From Gaeumannomyces sp. JS-464 (Eukaryota; Ascomycota; Sordariomycetes; Magnaporthales; Magnaporthaceae): a stretch of DNA of 14,999 nucleotides. Position 1 is the stretch's first letter; every line of letters begins with the position of its first letter. The stretch lies in the NCBI GenBank assembly GCA_002197995.1, contig NGZR01000028.1, positions 1 to 14,999 of the forward strand. Reading direction: 5' to 3'. The notes beneath the pieces were generated by a model. The model ran no database searches. It saw nothing but the letters and a program-made list of their open reading frames with translations, and was not told the origin of the DNA. The translations under genes were made by a program, and so were the position numbers. Shown here piece after piece: positions 1 through 8,745 of the stretch.

Positions 1-120
1 TAATTGGCGGGTGTTAAGGATTTGTATGCAATTTGGCAATGTGCACTAACAGCGCAATGCTAAAAATTGGGGAATTCGAGGAAGGGTCCGGCAAATGTGT
101 TGTAAAAAAAGGCGGGGACA
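1..120 (+). other. Lightly mutated flank, possibly 3' end of an upstream retroelement
   Basis: This stretch keeps many CA and TG dinucleotides and so escaped most of the RIP seen to its right. One + strand frame (from position 3) has a single early stop (TAA, 15-17) and then runs open into the LTR as far as a TAG at about 168-170. A polypurine run sits just before the LTR. In LTR retrotransposons a purine tract lies upstream of the 3' LTR, so this could be the tail of another element's internal region. No protein family is recognised and there is no detectable similarity to the 120 bases before the second LTR at 5121. It could equally be unrelated flank. Confidence 0.35.
104..118 (+). promoter_or_regulatory. 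Polypurine-tract-like run next to LTR
   Basis: Seven A bases are followed by GGCGGGGA, a run of purines with one C, ending two bases before the LTR start at 121. This is the position and composition expected of the plus-strand primer (polypurine tract) of an LTR retrotransposon. It is odd because it lies upstream of what would otherwise be read as a 5' LTR. Confidence 0.4.
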
Positions 121-339
121 TGTTACGAGATCGAGCCTAGCTCCCAATAGTTAGCCACAAATCCGCCGGCCCTTTTACGAGGCTAGCGGACTTTCCTCCT
201 TCGTGCAATAATAAAAGTTTAACCTAGTACCTAGCAATAGCGCTGTAACAGTTTTTTGCACTTTAAACAAAAGGATACGGAATAACCTTACAGCGTTTTG
301 CCTTTTCCCCGACCCCAAATAACAGCATTGCAACGAACA
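121..339 (+). repeat. LTR of element E1 (first copy)
   Basis: Similarity between this segment and the one starting at 5121 begins abruptly at 121 (TGTTACGAG versus TATTACGAA) and is absent in the preceding 10 bases, so the left edge is firm and starts with TG. Differences between the two LTRs are mostly C/T and G/A. The right edge is uncertain because the downstream copy also continues with internal sequence. Candidates are CGAACA at 339, kept in both copies, and TAACA at 324, which would pair with TGTTA but reads TAACG in the other copy. No clear tRNA primer-binding site (TGG...) follows either. This LTR keeps the unoccupied TA (276-277) used by the Fot1-like insertion in the other copy. Confidence 0.75.
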
Positions 340-353
340 CGTTCGAAATACGA

Positions 354-1840
354 ATGTTTAATAGGAGGCTACCGACGCTTCCACTTCCCCGACGCAGTAA
401 TCTTTTAGCGTTATACTAACGTAACACTATAATAAACCCAGTTTAAAACCTCCCGCTTTTACTTTATATTTTTTCCTTCGAATTGCTCGCGGGGTACGAC
501 GTTTAGCAGCATTTAATAGCAAACGAATAAAATGCAAATTACGCAAAATTATAACGCGATTTATAAAACGCCTAATTTACGCTAGCGTTTTAACAGTTTA
601 ATATTTTAATAAACTTATTAAATAGTAAAGTCGCCGCTTTTTAAAACGAAATAATAACCTTTTAAATTAACGCGAATTTGGATAACCGTCGAATCGTTAA
701 TATAATAACGGATATTAGCGAGTTTCGAAGGACGATTTCGCGCTTAAACACGGAAAATAACTAGTTATTTTAATAATTAGCATAATAATAACAACTTATT
801 TTACTACCGCCGTTATTTAGTTTTAATCCTATTATTTTAGCAATTTTTATTTTAAACATTTTCGCCTCGCAATTACTTTTTTCCCACTAATTACTAAAAC
901 CGCGCAAATACCGTAACCGGGCTACGCTAATAACATTTTAACGTTCCAGCCAGTAAGCGTTAAACCGCCTTTTTTTTAAAAGGCATATATAAACGACGCT
1001 TAGCGATAAAAGAAATACGTTACATAAAAATCGCTTTTTAATATTAAGTTTACTTTTAACAGCACTTTATACCCTAACCTAGCAGCACGGATTTTATACG
1101 CGGTTTAACGGCTTTCGGGAAATGCGTATAAGTATATTTAAAACGCCGTTAATTTAATAGCGATATACCCGCATAACTTTTCCAAATAAACCCGCGATTT
1201 AACCGATTATACCTTTTTTTTAACCTGTTTAACCTAATTTATAAAACCTAAAACATTAAAATGGCAGCCCGCCGGGATTTTAACATTTTTAAATAAAAAC
1301 ACAGTAAATTTAGCGATTTTATCGGCGCGTTTATTCGTTTAGCAAATATAAGCGAATATTTAGCAAATATGCGTATAAAAGCTTTTAAAAACACAGTTAG
1401 GACTAAGCTTTTTAAAACCGCGATATATTAAATTAAAAAGCCCGGATTTAAAAATTTCGATGGATAGGTTAAAATATACCGAAACCTATTTAATAACCTC
1501 GCGAACCACGCGTATAAAGCGCATTACGCCGGCGTAACGCTAATCCCGAAACTAAAAAATAATTAGCCGATACCGGCATTAACCTTAGCCGCTTTCCCAA
1601 CGGGCAACCATATAAACCTTAGTAAAATTACAATAAAGCCAAAAAGGCCGCTTATAAAAATATAAAAATAATATTAAAAAATAACAACCTTTGCATATAT
1701 TACGAATAAACGGGTTATTACGCCATCGCTTGCTTTGCGAAATTCAAAAGGCAGTATAACCCCGGCGTACCGCAAGCGAAAAAAAACTAAATTTTCCGCA
1801 AAATCGCGTGCAAAACTGTTAAAAGGATTAAAAACGACGA
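354..1840 (+). pseudogene. gag: E1-A gag (decayed)
   Basis: Gag forms the particle and binds the element RNA. An ATG at 354 opens a frame that can be followed for several hundred bases if TAA/TAG are read as former CAA/CAG codons. The first part is Gln/Asn/Leu-rich and suggests a coiled coil. A second frame from ATG 1261 (MAARRDF...) carries a helix-rich capsid-like segment. A CCHC knuckle sits at 1692-1733: the readable residues are C-I-Y-Y-E-stop-T-G-Y-Y-A-I-A-C. The second Cys (TGC to TAC) and the His (CAT to TAT) are lost by transitions and a Gln has become a stop. Frame changes lie between 1000 and 1692. Both ends are approximate. Copy B (7251-8745) repeats the same layout. Confidence 0.75.
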
Positions 1841-4800
1841 AAGCAAAAAAAGAACGATATATATTTCCATTTTATAAAACTTAATATAACGTTTCTTTTT
1901 AACACTATGCTATTTTTTTACAGGTACCAGCCGATACCTTATCGATTATTAATCGATATAAAATGTTTTTTTTAAACGTTCGTTAATAACACATTCGCGC
2001 ATATATATAATTTGCCCAAGTTCCAATTACTAAAATTAAAACCTTTTTAACTCGCCGACGAGGTATTAGCGGAACGCATTACCGATTGCGTTAAAACTAA
2101 ACACATATTTAATAACATTATAAAAACCATAACCTTTTACTATTAACCGCTAAAAGGATTAAACGTTATCCTAAACTTACCGTAATTAAAGCATTATAAC
2201 TTAACAATCGATTAGGCGGTGGAAACGTTAAATATAAACGGCGTTATAATAGCGGAAGTTAACTAGGCATTAAACCCCGATATAAAAATCCGCATTTTAA
2301 ACGCATTTAATTTTTTAACCTTATATAAACAGGAAGGGGTTTACACTTAATCCATGCCATAAGCAAAATTTTTCGCTTTTATAAAAAACGACACTTTATT
2401 AAACTTTCGGTCGTTCGATAGCCTCGCTAACAATACGTTAATAGCAATTTTTCGAGCTATTTTCCAAATTAAAAAACTCCCCAAAGGTATTAAATTAAAG
2501 CCTAAAGTTTAAACATTTAAAAAATGGGTTAAAAAAACGCCGCATTTACGCCGGGTATCCGACGAAAATATTAAAAAGTATTTAAAAGGAAAACCGCTTG
2601 TAATAATAGAGGAAATATTTAAAAAAAAAAAAAAAACTCTTTTAAAAATTTTATAATTTCGCCGAATGATTCCTTTTTTAAAACGCGGACATTTTACCTT
2701 TATATAGGCCGTTTAACTATAAAATCGAACTTTTCCCTGGTAAAACACTACTTTATAATTATAATCGCGTTATATTGTAATAAAAACTACGCGTTATTAA
2801 AAAGTACTTAAATAACCATTTGGCGAAAAGTTTTATCCAACTTAACGCATCGCTAACGGCAGCCTTTATTTTTTTAGCTTTAAAGCCAAACGGAAAGGTT
2901 AAAGTATGCTTAAATTATAAAAGGCTAAATAACGTTATAATTAAAAACCAGTACCCGATTCCTTTAATTAGGGAGATTTTAAAAGCCCTAATAAAAGTAA
3001 AGTTGTATAGCAAAATGGATATAATAACGGCGTTTAATCGCTTACGAGTTGCCTTTAAAAATAAGTGAAAAACCGCGTTTATTACTAAATTCAGGCTATT
3101 TAAATGCTTAATAGCCAATTTCGGCATAACGAGTGCTTTTAGCTCGTTTTAACATTACATTAACAATACGCTAAAAAACGCCTTAAATAAATACGCTATA
3201 ATTTACCTTAACGATATCCTAATATATAGCGAAACCAAAGCGGAACATTAGCGGCACGTTAAAAACATGGTAAGAAAATTTGCCAACGTTAACCTATTTA
3301 TCGATATTTAAAAGTGCAAGTTTAACGTAAAAAAAAACGAAATACCTAAGCTTTATCGTTTCGACGGCGAGAATTTGGATAAACTTAAATAAAATGGCGG
3401 CGATTAAGTTATAAGCGCCGTTTATTATATTGCGGGAATTATAACGCTTTTTCGAATTTGCGAACTTTTATAAACGGTTTATCCGGGGGTTTTCCGTAAT
3501 AGCCTTTTTATTAACCACGTTAATACGTATAAAAAGCTAACCGGGCCATTTCCCGAAAAAAGCTTTAACGGCGTTTCGCCAGCTTCGCGACGCTTTCTTT
3601 TTAGAAATTACTTTAACTTTTTACAACCTAACGTTAAAAACGATCGTAAAAGCAAACGCGTCGGATTAGGTTATAAAAAGCGTTTTATTACAAATAAACT
3701 TAAAAGGGATACGACGACCTGTTACCTTTTTTTCCGTTAAGCACTTGCCGGCGAAATGCAATTACAAAATTTACGATAAGGAACTTTTCGTTATTATTAA
3801 AGCTTTCGAAAAATAAAAACCCGAGTTGCAAAATGCCAAATCGCTGGTAAAAGTTTGGATAAATTATAAAAACTTGCAATTTTTCACAACTATTAAGTTG
3901 TTAAACTAAAAACAAATTCGTTAGTTCGAATTTTTTAGCAACTTTTAGTTTTATATTATTTATAAACCGGGAAAATTTGCCATTATCCTTAACACTTTTT
4001 CTTAACTTCCTAACGTTAAGCTGGCGAATACGAAAAATACTAGCGACGAAAAAGTAGCGTTTCGCTAGCGAACGTTGCTACTGGCAAAGCGGTAGGAACC
4101 CGGCGAAACACTAGCGGCACTTTGCGCTTTCGACATTTTAAAGCATATCGACGTGCTTATTAATAAGGCGTACGCGACTTCGGACTTGGCGTAAACTATA
4201 ATTACCACTTTGTAAAACCTAATAACGCGTTAATTCCCCGCTTAGGTATAAAAGCAGGTTACAATGGCTAAAACCGATTGCTAAGCGATTTAAAAGCGCA
4301 TTTATTATAAAAATAAGCTATTTATACCGTTCGATAACGCTTTCCGCTTGCAAATCCTACATAAAACGCACAGTTTACCTTTTAACGAACACTTTAAGCG
4401 CAGCAAAACATGGGATTTTATACGAAGGATATACTTTTAGCTTAAATTATCGCGAAACGTTAGCATATTCGTACGGGGGTGCCATTTATGCAAAATGGTA
4501 AAAACAAGGAAAGGATTTTTAACAAGCTTGTTAAAACCTTTACTTATACCGTTCCGCTTTTAAGCAAACATATTAATTAATTACGTCGGCCTTTTTCCGC
4601 TATATAAACGCTAAAGCGTTACTTACCACCATATTATAATAATGGTAAATAAATTAATTAAAATGCGCCATTATATACTAATAGTGGAAACGAACGCGGG
4701 CTGTTTCGCAAACGTTTTCTTTTTGCAAATGTATTGCTTGCACGGCATACTAAACATTATTATTTCTAATAAAAAATAGCAATTTATTTCCACGTTTTAA

Positions 4801-5073
4801 AAGGAATTAAGCCGTAAACTTAACGTTACGTTAAAGCATTTATTATCGTTTTACCCCGAATTTAACGGGCAAACGGAAATCCTAAACGCGTATATAAAAT
4901 AATACCTCCCAACATTTTGCTTTTTTTACTAGGACGATTAGGCCGATTAATTTTCACTAGCGAAATTCGCTAGTAATAACTACGTGTTTAAAACGATAAG
5001 CATTTCCCTTTTTTTCGCTAATTTTAAATGGGATTTTTAAATGAAAACAAAATTAAAACGCGAATAATAACAC
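1841..5073 (+). pseudogene. pol: E1-A pol (protease, RT, RNase H, integrase; decayed)
   Basis: Pol would copy element RNA to DNA and integrate it. The end of protease reads VILNLP at 2165-2182. RT is open at 2820-3068 and continues to the catalytic box, which reads YLND instead of YLDD (3204-3215). An extra base in an A run near 3328-3337 shifts the frame. From there one frame reads through RNase H and integrase to 5073, broken by TAA/TAG. The integrase zinc finger is complete: His at 4369 and 4390, Cys at 4480 and 4489 (HX6HX29CX2C). The DD35E triad is destroyed, with Asp to Asn at 4579-4581 and 4768-4770, while Glu remains at 4876-4878. The integrase C-terminus is missing and the frame runs directly towards the LTR at 5121. 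Confidence 0.85.
1940..1958. repeat. 19-bp palindrome in E1-A
   Basis: TATCGATTA and TAATCGATA flank a single central T, a perfect 9-bp inverted repeat. Copy B has the same site with one G/A difference. It lies between gag and protease. In AT-rich DNA it may have no function. Confidence 0.4.
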
Positions 5074-5275
5074 GGCGATATACCGGCGTAATAAAAAAAG
5101 CTTTATAACGCGACCACCGTTATTACGAAACCGAGCCCAGCTTTTAATATTTAGTTATAAATTCGCCGGCCTTTTTACAAAGCTAGCGGACTTCCTTTCC
5201 CCGTGTAATAATAAAAGTTTAACCTAATACCTAGCAATAACGCCGTAATAATTTATTACACTTTAAATAAAAGGA

Positions 5276-5277
5276 TA
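5276..5277. repeat. TA target-site duplication, left
   Basis: TA immediately before the left inverted repeat. Together with the TA at 7173-7174 it marks insertion at a TA dinucleotide, as is usual for Tc1/mariner/pogo transposons. The unoccupied site is AAGGATACGG at 271-280. Confidence 0.9.
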
Positions 5278-5321
5278 ACGTGGTTTAGCAGCGAGTGGAT
5301 TACCGCAGCGAGTGGATTACC
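5278..5321 (+). repeat. Left 44-bp terminal inverted repeat
   Basis: It consists of the 10-bp ACGTGGTTTA followed by two 17-bp units GCAGCGAGTGGATTACC. It matches the reverse complement of 7129-7172 with three mismatches, all transitions. Confidence 0.92.
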
Positions 5322-5355
5322 GCAGCGAGTGGATTACCGCAGCGAGTGGATTACC
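5288..5355 (+). repeat. Four tandem 17-bp units at the left end
   Basis: GCAGCGAGTGGATTACC is repeated four times without a mismatch (5288, 5305, 5322, 5339). Only the first two belong to the inverted repeat. The right end has two units, the inner one with two changes. Such iterated units inside a transposon end may be transposase-binding sites; that is an inference. Confidence 0.9.
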
Positions 5356-5410
5356 GACACGCGTCCACGCGTTAATTAAACTTCACCCGCAAATATTTCC
5401 ACAGCAAATA

Positions 5411-7026
5411 ATAGCAAACATAAGCGATAAAAGCAGGGTTATTTTGGCCTTTTATGCTATTAATTCAAATTTAAAGTTAAGCGTCCAAAGTGCTGCCAAA
5501 ATTTACGCGGTTAACTATTTAACCTTTGCCCGGCGCAAAAGCGGCTAACCTGCTCGACGCGACACTATACCAAAATTACAAAAATTAACAAAATCCGAAA
5601 AAAGGCGCTTGTTAAATACATACTTAAGCTGGATTTTCGCGCGTTTTTTCCCTAGCTTTTTAGTATTAAAGCTATGGCTAACCGACTGCTCGCCGAACGC
5701 GACGCGAGCACCGTCGGTAAATCCTAAATCGAAAAGTTCGTTAAACGCCGCCCGGAATTCGGCACGCGCTAAATTCGAAAGTACAATTACCAAAAGGCCA
5801 AATGCGAAAATCCTAAGCTCGTTTTTGCGTAGTTCGACTTTATATGGAACATTATAGCTAAATATAGCATTTTGGATAACGATATTTACAATTTCGACGA
5901 AACCGGCTTTTTTATAGGTATAATCGCCGCCGTTATAATTATTACAATATTGGAAGGCCGTAGTAAAGCAAAGCTAATTTAGCTTAGCAACCGGAAATGG
6001 GTTACAATTATTTAAAAAGTTAACTATTGCGGCTAAGCGATCCCCTTTTTTATTATCGTTAAAAGGCAATACCATTTGGCCAATTGGTATTCGAAAACCG
6101 ACCTTCCACGCGATTGGGTCATTTTAACGAATTTTAACAAGTAAACTACGAATAAGCTCGGTTTAAAATGGATTTAGCATTTCGATAAACACATTACATC
6201 GCGCGTAAAAAGCACTTATCGTTTGTTAATATTAAACGGTTACGAAAGTTACTATTCGACGAATTTCGAACTTTATTGCTAAAAATATAATATTATTACG
6301 CTTTGCATACCTTCGTATTCGTTTTACTTTTTTTAACCGCTTAACGTTAAATGCTTTAACCCGTTAAAAAAAGCGTACAGTTGACAAATCGAAAACCTAA
6401 TAAAATTACACGTTAATTACGTAATTAAAATCGAGTTTTTTTCGGCGTTTAAAGCGGCATTTTTTAACTTTATAACCGAAGGAAATATTTAAAAAGGTTT
6501 TTAAAAGGCTAGCTTTATTCCTTTTAATCCGGATTCAGTTTTAAAAAGGCTGGATGTAAGGTTACGAATTTTAACTCCCCCGAAAAAGCCTTTAAACAAC
6601 GCCGAACTTTAAACTTCCAAAACGCTTTAAACAGCTAAAAACGCAACTTCGCAATTCGAACACATTAAAACTCGGATTTCCAATTACCGAAGCAGCTTTC
6701 CGTTACCTATATTATCGGTTATAAACCAATTAACGAAAGGGGCTAAAGCAATTATGCATCGGGTTAACCTTTTAAATAAAAAGTGCTTTAAATTACGAAA
6801 AGCGAACGAAATACTAAGCAAACGCCGAAAGGCCAAAAAAACACGTATTCGATAAAAAGGGTTACATACTATTAAAAAAATACGAAATGTTTTAAACCAG
6901 TAGGAGCTAAATAGGCAGCTATAGCAAAAAATGCGCGATTATAAGAGTTAAAAAAAGAAAACGACGATAACTCGTTAGCGATGTAGCACTTGCGGCAAAA
7001 CCGGACATAATGCGCGCATTTGTTAA
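5411..7026 (+). pseudogene. Fot1/pogo-family transposase (decayed)
   Basis: The transposase would cut and paste the element. The likely start is ATA at 5411 (a former ATG) and the end is TAA at 7024-7026, about 538 codons, close to the Fot1 family. The N-terminal part to about 5598 is in one frame. One base is lost in an A/G run near 5598-5605, and from 5611 a single frame continues to the end. The first catalytic Asp lies in NFDETGF (GAC at 5896-5898). The second and third are changed to Asn (AAC at 6235-6237 and 6343-6345) with DD35D spacing. A complete CCHC knuckle remains at 6982-7023 (CX2CX4HX4C, beginning CSTCGKTGH). Internal stops are TAA/TAG with one TGA. Many codons keep CpG while CA and TG are rare. 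It is not functional. Confidence 0.9.
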
Positions 7027-7128
7027 AAAAAAGTAAAAATGTTCGATATATACAATTCCGAATAGTTTAAATAAATTTTTAGCGTTTTTGGGTTAGCATG
7101 CGCGTTAATTAACTGGAGGTTGGGTATA

Positions 7129-7172
7129 GGTGATCCATTCGCTGCGGTAATCCACTCGCTGTTAAACCACGT
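7129..7172 (-). repeat. Right 44-bp terminal inverted repeat
   Basis: Read on the minus strand it begins ACGTGGTTTAACAGCGAGTG and contains two 17-bp units, the inner one altered. It is followed directly by the TA duplication at 7173-7174 and then by the E1 LTR remainder. Confidence 0.92.
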
Positions 7173-7174
7173 TA
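7173..7174. repeat. TA target-site duplication, right
   Basis: TA directly after the right inverted repeat. Joining the sequence before 5278 to that after 7174 gives AAGGATACGG, identical to the empty site at 271-280. Confidence 0.9.
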
Positions 7175-7250
7175 CGGAATAACTTTATAACGTTCCGCCT
7201 TTTTCCTTACCCCGAATAACGGTATTACAACAAACACGTTCGAAATACAA

Positions 7251-8745
7251 ATGTTTAATAAAAAGCTACCGACGTTTTCACTTTCCCGACGTAGCGATTT
7301 TTTAGCGTTATACCAACGTAATATTATAATAAACCTAGTTTAAAACCTCCCGCTTTTGCTTTATATTTTTTCTTTCGAATTGCTCGCGGGGTACGACGCT
7401 TTGCAGCATTTAATAGCAAACGAACAAAATGCAAATTGCGCGAAATTGTAACGCGATTTGTAAAACGCCCAATTTACGCTAGCGTTTTAATAGTTTAATA
7501 CCTTAATAAACTTATTAAATAATAAAGTCGCCGCTTTTTAAAACAAAGTAATAACTTTTTAAATTAACGCGAATTCGGATAACCGTTAAATCGCTAATAT
7601 AATAACGGATATTAGCGAGTTTTAAAGGACGATTTCGCGTTTAAATACGGAAAATAGCCGGTTATTCTAATAATTAGCATTATAATAGCAACCCATTTAA
7701 CTACCGCCGTTATTTAGCCCTAATTTTACCATTTTAGCAATTTTTACTTTAAACATTTTCGCTTTACAATTACATTTTTTTTACTAATTATCAAAACCGC
7801 GCCGACGCCGTAACCGGGTTACGTTAGTAACATTTTAGCGTTCCGGCTAGTAAGCGCCGAACCGCCCTTTTTTTTAAAAGCATATATAAACGGCGCTTAA
7901 CGATAAAAAAATACGTTATATAAAAATCGCTTTTTAATATTAAGTTTAATTTTAACGGCATTTTGTATTTTAACTTAGTAGTTCGGATTTTATACGCGGT
8001 TTAACAGCTTTTAGGAAATACGTATAAGCATATCCGAAACGCCGTCGATTTAATAGCGACATACTTGTGTAACTTTTTTAAGTAAACCCGCGATTTAACC
8101 GATTACACCTTTCTTTTTAACCTGCTTAACCCAATTTATAAAATTTAAAACATTAAAACGGCGGCCCGCCGGGATTTCGATATTTTTACGCAAAAAAACA
8201 CTAAATTCGGCGATTTTATTAACGCGTTTATTCGTTTAGCAAATATAAGCGAATACTTAGCGAATATGCGTATAAAAGCTTTTAAAAATAAGGTTAGCAT
8301 TAAACTTTTCAAAACCGCGATATATTAAATTAACAAACCCGGATTTAAAAATTTCGACGAATGGGTTAAAATATACCAAAACCTATTTAATAACCTCGCG
8401 AACCACGCGTATAAAGCGTACTACGCCGGCGTAACGCTAATACCAAAACCAGGGAATAACTGGCTAATACCGGCATTAACCCCGGCCGCCCCCCCCTTTT
8501 TTTTAGCAGGCAACTTTATAAACTTTAGCAAAATAATAACAAAGCTAAAAAGGCCGCTTATAAAAGTATAAAAACAATATTAAAGGAATAATAACCTTTG
8601 CATATATTATAAATAAGTGGGTTATTACGCTATTGCCTGCTTTGCAAAATTTAAAAAGCAGTATAACCCCGGCGCATCGCAAGCGAAAAAAAATTAGGTT
8701 TTGCGTAAAATCGCGGGTAAAACCGTTAAAGGAATTAAAAACGAC
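7251..8745 (+). pseudogene. gag: E1-B gag (decayed)
   Basis: The same gag as in copy A, starting at ATG 7251. This copy makes the N-terminal frame easier to follow: after about 40 readable residues comes a Leu/Asn/Gln-rich stretch in which almost every stop is TAA or TAG at a position consistent with former Gln. The CCHC remnant at 8599-8640 reads C-I-Y-Y-K-stop-V-G-Y-Y-A-I-A-C, with the same Cys to Tyr and His to Tyr losses as copy A and further transitions of its own. A run of C and T near 8489-8502 differs in length from copy A. The 3' limit is approximate. Confidence 0.75.

Larger units (their letters stand above)
121..5120 (+). mobile_element. E1 copy A: RIP-degraded Ty3/Gypsy retrotransposon
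   Basis: LTR, gag with a zinc-knuckle remnant, protease, reverse transcriptase, RNase H and integrase follow in the Ty3/Gypsy order (integrase after RNase H). The LTR-to-LTR period is exactly 5000 bp, short for this superfamily, and integrase lacks its usual C-terminal part and any chromodomain. The whole internal region is AT-enriched, with stops almost only of TAA/TAG type. The element is dead. Copy B at 5121-9816 is a second copy of the same family, joined head to tail through the shared LTR. Confidence 0.9.
5278..7172 (+). mobile_element. Fot1/pogo-type DNA transposon (1895 bp, RIP-degraded)
   Basis: A TA-flanked element with 44-bp terminal inverted repeats encloses one decayed DDE transposase with Fot1-like order: N-terminal DNA-binding region, DD35D catalytic core, C-terminal CCHC knuckle. 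Its length and its 44-bp repeats are close to what is known for Fusarium Fot1 (about 1.9 kb), but the terminal sequence here is its own (ACGTGGTTTA followed by 17-bp units). It sits in an E1 LTR. Its transposase is disabled by stops, a frameshift and two lost catalytic Asp codons, but the ends look recognisable and might respond to a transposase supplied in trans. Confidence 0.93.
5121..7236 (+). repeat. Second E1 LTR, split by a DNA transposon
   Basis: The LTR resumes at 5121 (TATTACGAAACCGAGCC), exactly 5000 bp after the first one. It runs to the TA at 5276-5277, is interrupted by the Fot1-like element, and continues from the TA at 7173-7174 to about 7236 (CAAACA). With the insertion removed it lines up with 121-339 base for base. 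It is more heavily mutated than the first LTR. It serves as right LTR of copy A and left LTR of copy B. Confidence 0.85.

Noticed and set aside
320..324. TAACA as the right edge of the E1 LTR
   Set aside because: It would pair with TGTTA, but copy B reads TAACG there and no primer-binding site follows. CGAACA at 339 is preferred, without certainty.
2915..3127. Minus-strand open frame opposite reverse transcriptase
   Set aside because: It is the shadow of the E1-A RT frame, whose motifs are clear on the + strand.
5545..5857. Two overlapping open frames (5545-5793 minus, 5609-5857 plus)
   Set aside because: The transposase frame here starts its second segment at 5611 in a different phase and contains the DDE core; these two are shadows.
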